The position numbers were made by a program, and so were the translations under genes. Shown in pieces: positions 49,599 through 58,524 of a stretch of DNA of 64,000 nucleotides; position 1 is the first letter of the stretch; every line of letters starts with the position of its first letter. Source of the stretch: DATCMU01 sp036563245 (GTDB taxonomy: Bacteria; Pseudomonadota; Alphaproteobacteria; Rhizobiales; Devosiaceae); the NCBI GenBank assembly GCA_036563245.1, contig DATCMU010000029.1, forward strand, positions 124,001 to 188,000. The letters run 5' to 3'. Below the pieces are notes generated by a model. The model was not told the origin of the DNA and made no database searches. It saw only the letters and a program-made list of their open reading frames with translations.

Positions 49599-50576
49599 AT
49601 GGCGCTGCTTGAAATCCGCAATCTCTCGGTCTCCTTCGCAACCCATTCCGGCCAGTTCCTCGCCGTGGACGGCGTGGATCTGACCGTCGATTCCGGCGAA
49701 GTGGTCGCAATCGTCGGCGAGTCCGGATCGGGCAAGTCCGTTGCCATGCTCGCCGTCATGGGATTGCTTCCGCCGACTGCCACGGTCTCTGCCGACCGCA
49801 TCATGTTCGAGGGCAAGGATCTGCAAACGATCTCGGCGGCCGCGCGGCGCAAAATCATCGGCAAGGACATTGCCATGATTTTCCAGGAACCCATTGCGTC
49901 CCTCAACCCGTGTTTCACCGTTGGGTTCCAGATCGGGGAAACCCTGCGCTACCATCTCGGCCTCGACCGCGCGGCGCGGCACAAGCGCGCCATCGAACTG
50001 CTCAATGCGGTGGGAATGCCCGAGCCCGAGCGACGCCTCTCTGCATTTCCTCACCAGCTTTCCGGCGGCATGAGCCAACGCGTCATGATCGCCATGGCGA
50101 TGGCCTGCGAACCCAAGCTTTTGATCGCCGACGAGCCCACCACCGCGCTCGACGTCACCATCCAGGCCCAGATCCTCGAACTTCTGGTATCGCTGCAAAA
50201 AGACAAGGGCATGGGGCTGGTTCTCATCACCCACGACATGGGCGTCGTCGCCGAGACCGCCGAGCGTGTTGTGGTTCAATACGCCGGACAGCAAGTGGAG
50301 CGGCAGGCGGTCCGGCCGCTGTTCCGCACGCCCCACCATCCCTATACCGCCGCCCTTCTCGCCGCCTTGCCCGACAGGGCGACCGGCGACCGGCTACCCT
50401 CGATCCCCGGCGTCGTTCCAGGACAGGGCGATCGCCCGCATGGTTGCCTGTTCCATCCCCGATGCGCATACGCCGACGACAGGTGCCGCACCGTGGTGCC
50501 GGCGCGCCAGGGACCCGAGGCGGGCGAGGCCTTGTGCCACTACCCGCTGAACGTGCAGACGGAGGCGGCTTCATGA
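49599..50576 (+). CDS. dppD: Dipeptide-type ABC transporter ATPase
   Basis: A 325-residue ATPase with Walker A GESGSGKSV, signature LSGGMSQR, Walker B LIADEPTTALD and the C-terminal oligopeptide extension (GCLFHPRCAYADDRC). AGGAGGG lies 9 bp before ATG 49599, just beyond the repeat array. The gene overlaps dppF by 4 bp. Confidence 0.92.
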   Translation: MALLEIRNLSVSFATHSGQFLAVDGVDLTVDSGEVVAIVGESGSGKSVAMLAVMGLLPPTATVSADRIMFEGKDLQTISAAARRKIIGKDIAMIFQEPIASLNPCFTVGFQIGETLRYHLGLDRAARHKRAIELLNAVGMPEPERRLSAFPHQLSGGMSQRVMIAMAMACEPKLLIADEPTTALDVTIQAQILELLVSLQKDKGMGLVLITHDMGVVAETAERVVVQYAGQQVERQAVRPLFRTPHHPYTAALLAALPDRATGDRLPSIPGVVPGQGDRPHGCLFHPRCAYADDRCRTVVPARQGPEAGEALCHYPLNVQTEAAS

Positions 50577-51550
50577 CAACGCTGATCGAGGCCAAGGGCC
50601 TGTCGCGCATATACGAAGTCCATCGCGGTCCGTTCGCCAAGCCACTCGAACTCAAGGCCCTGTCGGACGCAAGCTTCACCGTTGAGGCCGGCACCACGCT
50701 GGCGGTCGTCGGAGAATCCGGATGCGGCAAGTCCACTCTTGCCCGGCTTCTGACCATGATCGAACCGGCGAGCAGTGGCGAGCTGACAATCGACGGTCAC
50801 GATGTGACAGCCGGATCGAGGCGGAATCTGAAGGCTTTGCGCCAAACCGTCCAGATCATCTTCCAGAACCCTTATGGCTCACTCAATCCTCGCCAGAAAA
50901 TCGGCTCGATCCTTGAGGAGCCCCTCAAGATCAACACCAGCCTGTCTGCCAGCGAGCGACGCGAGCGGGCATTGAAGATGCTGCGCGAGGTGGGCCTTCG
51001 GCCCGAGCACTACGAGCGTTACCCGCACATGTTCTCCGGCGGGCAGCGCCAGCGTGTCGCGGTGGCGCGCGCGCTCATGCTGGAACCCAAGATCCTGGTG
51101 CTCGACGAGCCGGTCTCGGCGCTCGATGTGTCGATCCAGGCACAGATCCTCAACCTCCTTGCGGACCTGCAGGACAGTCACGGGCTCACCTATATCTTCA
51201 TCAGCCATGATCTCTCGGTCGTCCGCCACGTCGCTGACGAGGTGATGGTGATGTATCTCGGCCGGCCGGTGGAACGCGCGAGTGCCAGCGAGCTCTTTGC
51301 CAACCCGCGTCACCCCTATACGCGGGCGCTTCTTTCGGCGACGCCGATCGCCGATCCGGAGCGGCGTGGAGACCGCATCAGGCTGGTGGGTGAATTGCCC
51401 TCGCCCTTCAATCCGCCGACCGGTTGTGCCTTTCATCCGCGTTGTCCCTTGGCCAATGATCGCTGCAGGCGCGAAGCGCCGGTCATGAAGCCGGCCGGCG
51501 AGGCCGTGGTCTCCTGCCACGCCGTGGAAGAGGGGCGCACCAGCGTCTGA
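50573..51550 (+). CDS. dppF: Dipeptide-type ABC transporter ATPase
   Basis: A 325-residue ATPase with Walker A GESGCGKST, signature FSGGQRQR, Walker B LVLDEPVSALD and GCAFHPRCPLANDRC near the end. It pairs with DppD as the heterodimeric motor. ATG 50573 lies in the dppD stop (ATGA). Last gene of the operon. Confidence 0.92.
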   Translation: MTTLIEAKGLSRIYEVHRGPFAKPLELKALSDASFTVEAGTTLAVVGESGCGKSTLARLLTMIEPASSGELTIDGHDVTAGSRRNLKALRQTVQIIFQNPYGSLNPRQKIGSILEEPLKINTSLSASERRERALKMLREVGLRPEHYERYPHMFSGGQRQRVAVARALMLEPKILVLDEPVSALDVSIQAQILNLLADLQDSHGLTYIFISHDLSVVRHVADEVMVMYLGRPVERASASELFANPRHPYTRALLSATPIADPERRGDRIRLVGELPSPFNPPTGCAFHPRCPLANDRCRREAPVMKPAGEAVVSCHAVEEGRTSV

Positions 51551-51636
51551 TCCGTGGAGTGCAAGGCAATGTTGCCGCTGGCCAACGAGCCGCAGCAGCG
51601 GCATAATCGTGCGGTCCGTCTGGAGTGCCACAGCCT

Positions 51637-52401
51637 ATGACCGAACCGCAGAACAAGGCCCCCCATACAGTATTCTCGCCGCTGGCGGCTCTTGCGGCGG
51701 CCCTGTTGCTGGCTGGCGGCGTTGCCCTTGCCGGCTGGTTCGTGGGCGACGCGCTGGTAACATCGCGCGCGCCGCTTCACTCGGTCACCGTGAAGGGGCT
51801 TGCCGAACGCCCGGCCAAGGCGGACCTTGGTTTCTGGCCGATCCGTTTCGTCGCCACCGGCGCAAGCCTTGCCGATGCGCGCGCTACACTCGCCCAATCA
51901 GAGGCAGCGACACGCGAGTTCCTCACGGCCCAGGGGTTCGAGGACGGGGAAATCCAGGTGCAGAACATCCTCGCCGAGGACCGCATGGCCGGCTACAACG
52001 CCGGAAATACCCCTGACGCGGCGCGCTTCGTGTTGACCGAGGATATGCTGGTGACCACCGCCAAGGTCGATCAGCTATCCGCCGCGGCCCGCAAGGTTGC
52101 CGACCTTCTCAAGTCGGGCGTTGTGTTTTCTTCCGACAGTTATTCGGCTGGGCCTTCTTTCGTCTTTACCGGTCTCAACTCGGTCAAGGCCGAAATGCTG
52201 ACCGAGGCGACGAAGAACGCGCGCGAAGCCGCACAGACCTTTGCCGACGAATCCGGCGCAAGGGTGGGGGATATCCTCAATGCGACCCAGGGCTATTTCG
52301 AGATCAACCCTGCGGTGCAGATCCCCAATGACCGGCCGGAGAAGCAGATCGACAAGACGATCCGCGTCGTCACCACCGTCACCTACCAGCTGCTGAAATG
52401 A
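51637..52401 (+). CDS. SIMPL-domain (DUF541) envelope protein
   Basis: A 254-residue protein with an N-terminal signal anchor (VFSPLAALAAALLLAGGVALAGWFV) and a SIMPL/DUF541 domain from about residue 50: SVTVKGLAERPAKADLGFW, ATREFLTAQGFEDGEIQVQ, and ATKNAREAAQTFADESGARVGDILNATQG. Family members are periplasmic oligomers of unclear role in stress and signalling. The ATG at 51637 is preferred to the GTG 12 bp upstream. Confidence 0.87.
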   Translation: MTEPQNKAPHTVFSPLAALAAALLLAGGVALAGWFVGDALVTSRAPLHSVTVKGLAERPAKADLGFWPIRFVATGASLADARATLAQSEAATREFLTAQGFEDGEIQVQNILAEDRMAGYNAGNTPDAARFVLTEDMLVTTAKVDQLSAAARKVADLLKSGVVFSSDSYSAGPSFVFTGLNSVKAEMLTEATKNAREAAQTFADESGARVGDILNATQGYFEINPAVQIPNDRPEKQIDKTIRVVTTVTYQLLK

Positions 52402-52459
52402 CCCTGGGGCGAGGGGGAGGGCTTCACACCCGATCGCCCGCGATGTTATCCCCGAGGAC

Positions 52460-52816
52460 ATGACTGCAAGGCAAGCCGGCACGGCGAAGCGATTCCGCAC
52501 GCATATCGAGAACGAGCTGGCCGAACTCAGGCGCCAGAGCGGCGCAACCGTGCAGGACCGCGCGCCGGTCGCTCTCGACCAGCAGAGCGTTGGAAGGTTG
52601 TCGCGCATGGACGCCATGCAGGGACAGGCCATGGCCGCTGCAGCAGACCGGCGCCGCCGCGCAAGGATCGTTGCCCTCGAGGCCGCGCTGACCCGCATGG
52701 CCAACGATGAATTCGGCTATTGCGAGGACTGCGGCGAGGCAATTCCCCCGGGCCGGCTCGAGATCGATCCGGCCGCCCGGTTTTGCGTATCCTGCGCTGC
52801 TGCCGGGGGGAATTGA
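52460..52816 (+). CDS. DksA/TraR-family C4 zinc-finger protein
   Basis: A 118-residue protein with a helical coiled-coil N-terminus and a C4 zinc finger: CEDCGEAIPPGRL (Cys88, Cys91) and FCVSC (Cys109, Cys112). Such proteins bind the RNA polymerase secondary channel. The coiled-coil tip lacks an obvious DxxDxA, so DksA-like activity is uncertain. Confidence 0.85.
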   Translation: MTARQAGTAKRFRTHIENELAELRRQSGATVQDRAPVALDQQSVGRLSRMDAMQGQAMAAAADRRRRARIVALEAALTRMANDEFGYCEDCGEAIPPGRLEIDPAARFCVSCAAAGGN

Positions 52817-52833
52817 CCTTCAAGGGATGAGAT

Positions 52834-53487
52834 TCACCGCGGGCGGACACCTGAAAGGAAGCTGTCCACGGCCTGGCGAACGATGGCCGTCTTTTGTTTC
52901 TCGCCGAGGCGAATCTCCTCGCCGAGCAGGCGACGCATCAGGTAGTCGGCCTTGACCAGTCCCAGGAACTGGGCCGCCGCCAGTTCGCAATCGTCGATTC
53001 GCAGTCGGCCGGCCGCTTTCTCGGCATTGAAATAGTCCGCCAGCGCCGCCTTGCCTCTGTTTGGCGCCAGCTCCATGAAGATATCCCGCAGCCCGGGCGC
53101 ACGCGCCGACTCCGCGATCATCAGACGGTGGACGCCCACCGCTTCGTCCGAAAGCACCAGCCCGAGCAGGCTCATGCCGACGGTGAAGAGCGCCTCCTCT
53201 GCAGGCCTGCCAGACAGTTCGAATGCGTGCTGCGCACCGAAGGCCTGCTCGAACTTGCGCTCGATGACCGCGCGGAACAGACCCTCCTTGTTGCCGAACA
53301 GACGATAGAGCGTGGCGAGCGAACCGCCGGTGCGCGTCACGATCTCCTGCAGGCTGGTCCCCTCGAAGCCGTTGGCGACAAAGGAGTCCATCGCGGTCTC
53401 GATGAAGAGTTCGCGGCGGCGCACGCCCCGCTTGCGCGGTTCATAGCCGCCGGCCGAAAGTTCTCCGGTTCCAGTCGTGTCGGACAT
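52834..53487 (-). CDS. TetR-family regulator
   Basis: A 217-residue regulator with a TetR HTH at about residues 25-70 (ELFIETAMDSFVANGFEGTSLQEIV, GGSLATLYRLFGNKEGLFRAVI). The C-terminal region is of the AefR-like type. It is divergent from the 98-residue protein/M24 unit, with a perfect dyad at 53578-53595 in the 375-bp gap, which may be its operator. Effector unknown. Confidence 0.87.
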   Translation of the reverse strand: MSDTTGTGELSAGGYEPRKRGVRRRELFIETAMDSFVANGFEGTSLQEIVTRTGGSLATLYRLFGNKEGLFRAVIERKFEQAFGAQHAFELSGRPAEEALFTVGMSLLGLVLSDEAVGVHRLMIAESARAPGLRDIFMELAPNRGKAALADYFNAEKAAGRLRIDDCELAAAQFLGLVKADYLMRRLLGEEIRLGEKQKTAIVRQAVDSFLSGVRPR

Positions 53488-53577
53488 CGCGCCTTCCGTC
53501 TCCCTATCGGTCGAACTGGTGCCACGCCCCTGTCATCCAGTCAAATCGCCGATCGGCCTTGACAACCAATAACAGTA

Positions 53578-53595
53578 ATGTAATGAACATTACAT
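53578..53595. promoter_or_regulatory. Perfect dyad ATGTAATG-AA-CATTACAT, TetR or Zur operator
   Basis: Arms of 8 bp spaced by AA lie 91 bp from the tetR start, in the 375-bp region 53488-53862. The half-site CATTACAT is identical to that in the znuA-znuC control region (57573-57580), so Zur is an alternative binder to TetR. The rest of the gap is GC-rich and shows no gene. Confidence 0.6.
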
Positions 53596-53862
53596 AATGA
53601 GTCTTGCAACGGCAAGGCGCGTTTGCAGGTCCGGCCGGTTTCAAAGGCACAGCCCCCCACGGCCGCCTCCAACCAGCGCGTGCCGCTCGACGGCTTCCCC
53701 TGGCCGTCGGGCGCCACGATTGCCGGCCGGACCTGAACACCCAGTCGCCATCGTGCGGCCAAAGCCGGCTCTCCTGTCGCACCCGATCGGTCCGCGCAGC
53801 AAAGGCGGCCGCGCCACGCACCGGGCGGCAGGTACATGGATCACCAGGAAAGGAGACTAGAG

Positions 53863-54159
53863 ATGAGCATCGACGGCACCTACAAGGTCAGCGTCAAGAC
53901 ACCCGTGGGCCCGCAGGAAGGCATTCTTGTTCTGATAACCGACGGCACTTCGCTGAGCGGCACGCTCGATAACCCGAAAGGAAAAAGCGAGTTCAGCGAT
54001 GGCACCGTGTCGGGAAATGAAGTGCGGTTCACCACAAGGATACGCACGCCGCTTGGCCGGCTGAAGGCAGAGATCACCGGCATCGTCGACGGCGACCGTT
54101 TCTCGGGGAACGCCAGGCTGCCTCTGGGAAATGCCAGCATCGACGGTATCCGGCTCTGA
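53863..54159 (+). CDS. Conserved-looking 98-residue protein of unknown function
   Basis: A small soluble protein made of repeated beta strands (GTYKVSVKTPVGPQEGILVL, SLSGTLDNPKGKSEFSDGTV, RFTTRIRTPLGRLKAEITG), like a small lipocalin-type barrel. No cysteine and no signal peptide. ATG 53863 has AAAGGAGACTAG upstream. It lies 20 bp before the M24 gene, so the two are probably one operon. Confidence 0.7.
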   Translation: MSIDGTYKVSVKTPVGPQEGILVLITDGTSLSGTLDNPKGKSEFSDGTVSGNEVRFTTRIRTPLGRLKAEITGIVDGDRFSGNARLPLGNASIDGIRL

Positions 54160-54179
54160 ACCGGGGAAAGGCTGCGAGA

Positions 54180-55430
54180 ATGTCCCACACGTTGCAGATA
54201 CCAGGCTATTCGACCGCCGAGCGCGACCGGCGGTTTGCCCTCGCCAACCGGTTGATGGAAGAGCAGGAAGTCGACGCGCTGATCGTCTACGGCGACCGGG
54301 AGGCCGCTTTTCCCGCCTCTTTTGCGCCGGATGCCTTTTTCACCAACGAACGTCCCGGCGCAATCGTCATTTTTCCCCGCGGTGGAGAGCCGATTTCAGT
54401 GGTGATCCTGCCCACCGTCATCGAGGATCACATCCAGCAAGCCCATGTGGGCAATCGTGGCTGGGTGCGCCCGCAGAACATGTATGTGGGCAAATTGGGC
54501 GCCAACGTCGTCGAGATCATCGAGGACAGGGGGCTCGACAAGGCCAGCTTCGGAGTGATCGGACTCGAACCCTACCCGCCGTTCTATTTCGATGCGCCCA
54601 TGCCCTACAATACATGGGCGACCCTTGTCGAAGACCTTCCCGACGCCACGTTCAAGCCCGTCGGCAACCGGTTTTTCGAACTCACCGCAGTCAAGAGCGA
54701 AGAAGAGATAGCCGTGCTTCGCTATTCGGCGCAGGTGGGCGAGAAGATGTGCCAGGCCATGCTTGAGGCCACGCGCCCCGGCGTCGGAGAAAACGAGATC
54801 TACGCCGCCGCCATGCATGCCGCGGCAGCCAATGCCGGTTTCTCAACCGTCATTCTCATGGGCTCCGGCCCCGAATATGTCGGCTGGGGGCCCCCGGCCT
54901 GGACCTATCGCCCGGAAGCGCCGCGGGTGATCGAGGAAGGCGACATCATACTCGCCGAAGTGTTCACCTCTTCGGGCATGCTCGAGACGCAGCACCAGCC
55001 GGCAATCGCAGTGGGCGAGATTCATCGCGACTTCGAGGTCGCGGCGGCGACGGCCCGCAAGTCCTATGAAAATGGCGTCGAACACCTCAAGGCCGGCAAC
55101 ACGTTCGGGGAAGTCGTGGAAGCCATGAATGTGCCCATGCGCGCAGCCGGAGGATGGCAGGTTCACCCGCTGATCCATTCGATCAGCCCCTTCGGCCTGA
55201 TCGGCGTTGGCGACAAGATGACCGATCTCCCCGAAGCCGCTGGCTATGGCAAGGTTCTGAGTATCCCCTCGATCGGTTCGGATACGGTGCTGCAGCCGGG
55301 CATGGTATTCGCGCTGGAGCCCAACTGCGCCATTGGCAGGAAGGTCATCAATCTCGGCGGCACCGCCATTGTCGGCGAAAGCGGCGGCATCGAACTCAAC
55401 GCCATTGCCACCCGGCTGATGCGCGCCTGA
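54180..55430 (+). CDS. M24-fold (creatinase/Xaa-Pro peptidase-like) protein with lost metal ligands
   Basis: A 416-residue protein with an N-terminal creatinase-type domain (about 1-160) and a C-terminal pita-bread fold. Metal ligands of true aminopeptidases (D, D, H, E, E) look replaced: EEGDIILAEVFTSSGMLETQ has Glu/Gln where Asp is expected, and the last ligand site reads NLGGTAIVG. His in HPLIHSISPFG and Glu in VFALEPNCAIG remain. This resembles creatinase-type metal-free hydrolases more than PepP. The substrate is unknown. Confidence 0.8.
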   Translation: MSHTLQIPGYSTAERDRRFALANRLMEEQEVDALIVYGDREAAFPASFAPDAFFTNERPGAIVIFPRGGEPISVVILPTVIEDHIQQAHVGNRGWVRPQNMYVGKLGANVVEIIEDRGLDKASFGVIGLEPYPPFYFDAPMPYNTWATLVEDLPDATFKPVGNRFFELTAVKSEEEIAVLRYSAQVGEKMCQAMLEATRPGVGENEIYAAAMHAAAANAGFSTVILMGSGPEYVGWGPPAWTYRPEAPRVIEEGDIILAEVFTSSGMLETQHQPAIAVGEIHRDFEVAAATARKSYENGVEHLKAGNTFGEVVEAMNVPMRAAGGWQVHPLIHSISPFGLIGVGDKMTDLPEAAGYGKVLSIPSIGSDTVLQPGMVFALEPNCAIGRKVINLGGTAIVGESGGIELNAIATRLMRA

Positions 55431-55437
55431 GCGCGGC

Positions 55438-55842
55438 TCATCCCGCCTCGGCGCATGTCCTGCAAAGTCCGCGGATTTCAATGGTTGTGCGCCGGGGCCT
55501 GAAGCCGGTTTCGTGCGCGATGGCACCGAGCCGGCCGCATACCGCATCGTCGCAGAATTCCTCGACGCGACCGCATTTCTCGCAGATCGCAAAAGCTGCG
55601 ATACCGCCTTCCTCATGCACGTGCGGTTCGCCACAGGCCACGAAGGCATTGAGGCTTTCCAGCCGATGCGCGAGGCGCAATTCAAGCAGCTTGTCGAGCG
55701 CCCGATAGACCTGCAAGGGCGCGCGCAGGCCGTCGTCCCGAAGATCGTCGAGCAATTCGTAGGCACTGCGCGGGCCGTCCGCCCTGGCAAGGGCCCCGAG
55801 TACAAGGGACTGGTTGCGGGTGAGATCCGGGTGATCGCTCAT
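55438..55842 (-). CDS. zur: Zinc uptake regulator (Fur family)
   Basis: A 134-residue Fur-family protein: winged helix from 1-80 (LVLGALARADGPRSAYELLDDL, QVYRALDKLLELRLAHRLESLNAFVAC), then metal-binding CEKC (Cys87/90) and CRTC (Cys127/130) structural zinc pairs and HVHEEGG. It is operonic with znuB and znuC, overlapping znuB by 4 bp (ATGA), so it is autoregulated with zinc uptake. Confidence 0.93.
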   Translation of the reverse strand: MSDHPDLTRNQSLVLGALARADGPRSAYELLDDLRDDGLRAPLQVYRALDKLLELRLAHRLESLNAFVACGEPHVHEEGGIAAFAICEKCGRVEEFCDDAVCGRLGAIAHETGFRPRRTTIEIRGLCRTCAEAG

Positions 55843-56660
55843 TTTCCTGCCTCGCGTACCGGCGGGGGAGAAACGGCGCGGGCCGGAACGATCAGGCTCA
55901 CCAGAAACAGGGCCAACGCGGCGACCACGATCGACGGGCCGGACGGGGTATCGAAGTTCAGCGAGCCGAAAAGGCCGCCCGTCACGGCCAGAACGCCGCC
56001 GATAGCCGCGTAGACCGCCATGCTCTCCGGCGTGGATGCAAAACGGCGCGCCGTGGCGGCGGGAATGATCAAAAGGGCAGTAATCAGCAGGACGCCGACG
56101 ATCTTCATGGCAATGGCGATGACCGAAGCCATCAGGATCATGAACACGATGCGGGTGCGCTCTGGCCGGAGGCCTTCGGCTTCCGCCAGTTCCGCGCTCA
56201 CCGTTCCGGCCAGCATAGGCCGCCACAATGCGATCAGCGCGGCAAGGACGATGGCCCCGCCCAGGTAGATGACGACGATGTCCTGGCGCGATACCCCGAG
56301 AATGTCGCCAAACAGATAACCCATCAGGTCCACCCGCACCCAGGTCATGAAGGCGACGATCACGATGCCGATTGCCAGCGTCGCGTGGGCCAGCAGGCCG
56401 AGCAGGGCGTCGGTGGACAGGGTATGGCGCCGCTGCAGCGCCAGGAGCGCCAGCGAAACAAGCGCCGCGACGAGAAAGACGCCCAAGGTTACATCCAGGG
56501 AAAACAGCATGGACAACGCTACGCCGAGCAATGCCGAATGCGCCATGGTGTCACCGAAATAGGCCATGCGCCGCCACACGATGAAGCAGCCGAACGGCCC
56601 GGCGAGCAGGGCGACGCCGATCCCCGCGATCAAGGCGCGTACAAAGAAGTCGTCCAGCAT
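55839..56660 (-). CDS. znuB: Zinc ABC transporter permease
   Basis: A 273-residue ABC-3 family permease with eight to nine helices. RALIAGIGVALLAGPFGCFIVWRRMAYFGDTMAHSALLG at the start and MKIVGVLLITALLIIPAATARR near 190-210 are typical of ZnuB. It overlaps znuC (TGATG) and zur (ATGA). Confidence 0.93.
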   Translation of the reverse strand: MLDDFFVRALIAGIGVALLAGPFGCFIVWRRMAYFGDTMAHSALLGVALSMLFSLDVTLGVFLVAALVSLALLALQRRHTLSTDALLGLLAHATLAIGIVIVAFMTWVRVDLMGYLFGDILGVSRQDIVVIYLGGAIVLAALIALWRPMLAGTVSAELAEAEGLRPERTRIVFMILMASVIAIAMKIVGVLLITALLIIPAATARRFASTPESMAVYAAIGGVLAVTGGLFGSLNFDTPSGPSIVVAALALFLVSLIVPARAVSPPPVREAGK

Positions 56661-57505
56661 CAGTGACCTCCGATCCGGTCTTGCGGCGCGTGACCGTGGG
56701 CGAACTCCCGGCCATGATCGTGTTCTTCGCCATCCACCACCGTGCCGTTTGCGAGCCGTACACGCCCGTCCGGCAGGTGGGTATGGTCATGGTGATGCGA
56801 ATAGATCGCCAGTGTATCGGCGGCGCGCGTTCCGAAAAGCCGCAGGTATTCCGGGCTCTCGATCACCGATTGCGGCGTGCCCCGGCAACAGACGTGCTGG
56901 TTCAGGCACACGACCGTATCGGTCTGCGCCATCACCACATGCAGGTCGTGGCTGATCAGCAGGATGCCGCACCCCGTCAGGTCGCGGATGCGGGTGATCA
57001 ACTGGTAGAGTGCCACCTCGCCCGCGAAATCCACACCCTGGACCGGTTCATCGAGCACCAGCAACTCGGGCTTGCGCGCAATCGCGCGGGCGAGAAGCGC
57101 CCGCTGGAACTCGCCGCCCGACAGCTGTTGCACCGCCGCGTTACGCAGATGCGATATGCCGGCTGCCTCGAGCGCCTTGTCGATCTCGCCAGCGGGAACC
57201 TTTCCGGTCAACGTCATCAGTCGCCCAACGGTCAGAGGCAAGGTCCAGTCGATGGAAAGCTTCTGGGGGACATATCCGATCTTGAGCCCCGTCCGCCGCG
57301 TCACCTGGCCGCCATCGGGGCGAATGACGCCGGTAATCACCTTGGCCGTTGTCGACTTGCCCGAGCCGTTCGGTCCGATCAGGGTGACGATCTCCCCCTT
57401 GCCTATGCCGAACGAGACCCCCTCGATGAGGTTGCGCCCGTCCCTGGAAACACGCACGTCCTCCAGTTCGACCAGCATTTCGTGTCTGTGATTGCGGGGC
57501 ATCAT
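56660..57505 (-). CDS. znuC: Zinc ABC transporter ATPase
   Basis: A 281-residue ATPase with Walker A GPNGSGKST, signature LSGGEFQR, Walker B LVLDEPVQGVD, and a His-rich C-terminus (SHHHDHTH, EEHDHGREFAHGH), a common ZnuC trait for zinc sensing or storage. Start choices are ATGs at 57505, 57502 or 57478; none has a good SD, so the N-terminus is uncertain by up to nine residues. It is divergent from znuA. Confidence 0.9.
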   Translation of the reverse strand: MMPRNHRHEMLVELEDVRVSRDGRNLIEGVSFGIGKGEIVTLIGPNGSGKSTTAKVITGVIRPDGGQVTRRTGLKIGYVPQKLSIDWTLPLTVGRLMTLTGKVPAGEIDKALEAAGISHLRNAAVQQLSGGEFQRALLARAIARKPELLVLDEPVQGVDFAGEVALYQLITRIRDLTGCGILLISHDLHVVMAQTDTVVCLNQHVCCRGTPQSVIESPEYLRLFGTRAADTLAIYSHHHDHTHLPDGRVRLANGTVVDGEEHDHGREFAHGHAPQDRIGGH

Positions 57506-57541
57506 CCGGCTCGCTCGATGGGGCGCTTGACAGCGCATATA

Positions 57542-57580
57542 CGTTACTTCATAACGCAGCACAATGTTATATCATTACAT
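57542..57580. promoter_or_regulatory. Probable Zur boxes between znuC and znuA
   Basis: ATGTTATAT-CATTACAT (57564-57580) is an imperfect palindrome of the Zur-box type, ending 11 bp before the znuA start. A second dyad CGTTA-N5-TAACG (57542-57556) lies nearer znuC. Zinc-loaded Zur would silence both units. Confidence 0.7.
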
Positions 57581-57591
57581 AGGTGGCAACG

Positions 57592-58518
57592 ATGCGCGTT
57601 CCTTCCCTCCCAACGCAACGGCGCCTCGTCGCCCTGGCCGCCGCCGCGCTCGTGGTCGCCGGGGCTATGCCTGCGCTGGCGGCGCCCGTCGTCGTGGCAT
57701 CGATCAAGCCGATCCACTCGCTTGTCGCTGCCGTGATGCAGGGCGCAGGAACGCCCGAACTGATTGTGTCGGGTGCCAGTTCGCCGCACAACTATGCCTT
57801 GAAACCCTCCGATGCGGTGCATTTGCAGCGCGCAGACCTTGTGGTCTGGGTCGGACCGGACCTGGAGAATTTCCTCATTTCGCCGCTTGCGACCCTGAGT
57901 TCGGGCGAAAAATTGCTCACCCTTGAAGGGGTAACTGGCGTCAAAACTCTGGCGCCGCGCGTCGGAGGGACTTTCGAGGCCGATACCGATGGGGACCAGG
58001 CTGGCCGGATCGATCCCCATATCTGGCTCGACCCGCTCAACGCCCGGGCCATGGTCGACGCAATCGCCGAACGGCTCTCGGCGATGGATCCGGACAATGC
58101 GGACCTGTATAGCGCGAACGCCAGGGCGGAAGATGCGCGGCTGGATGCGCTGATCGTCCAGACGCGGGCCGACCTCGCCCCAATCAAGGGCAAGCCGTTC
58201 GTCGTCTTTCACGACGCCTACCACTATTTCGAGAACCGTTTCGGTCTGAGCGCGTCCGGTTCCATAGTCGTTGAACCGGACGTGGCGCCGGGCGTGCAGC
58301 GCCTGCGCGCGATCAGGGCCAGGGTGGAAGAGCTGGGTGCGACATGCGTCTTCTCCGAGCCTGAATTCGAGCCTCGGCTTGTCGACACGCTGATTGAGGG
58401 GACCGCGGCGAAAAAGGGCGTCCTCGATCCGCTTGGAGCGGCAATTCCCCAAGGCCCGGATCACTATTTCAGTCTGATTCGGGCCCTGTCCGGTTCGCTG
58501 GTCGCCTGCCTTGGGTGA
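57592..58518 (+). CDS. znuA: Zinc ABC transporter periplasmic binding protein
   Basis: A 308-residue cluster A-I metal-binding protein with a signal peptide (LVALAAAALVVAGAMPALA). Zinc-ligand His residues appear in SPHNY, DPHIWLD and VFHDAYHYF. A short acidic segment (EADTDGDQ) stands where many ZnuA proteins have a His-rich loop. ATG 57592 with AGGTGG upstream is preferred to the GTG at 57583. Confidence 0.93.
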   Translation: MRVPSLPTQRRLVALAAAALVVAGAMPALAAPVVVASIKPIHSLVAAVMQGAGTPELIVSGASSPHNYALKPSDAVHLQRADLVVWVGPDLENFLISPLATLSSGEKLLTLEGVTGVKTLAPRVGGTFEADTDGDQAGRIDPHIWLDPLNARAMVDAIAERLSAMDPDNADLYSANARAEDARLDALIVQTRADLAPIKGKPFVVFHDAYHYFENRFGLSASGSIVVEPDVAPGVQRLRAIRARVEELGATCVFSEPEFEPRLVDTLIEGTAAKKGVLDPLGAAIPQGPDHYFSLIRALSGSLVACLG

Positions 58519-58524
58519 AAGCCG

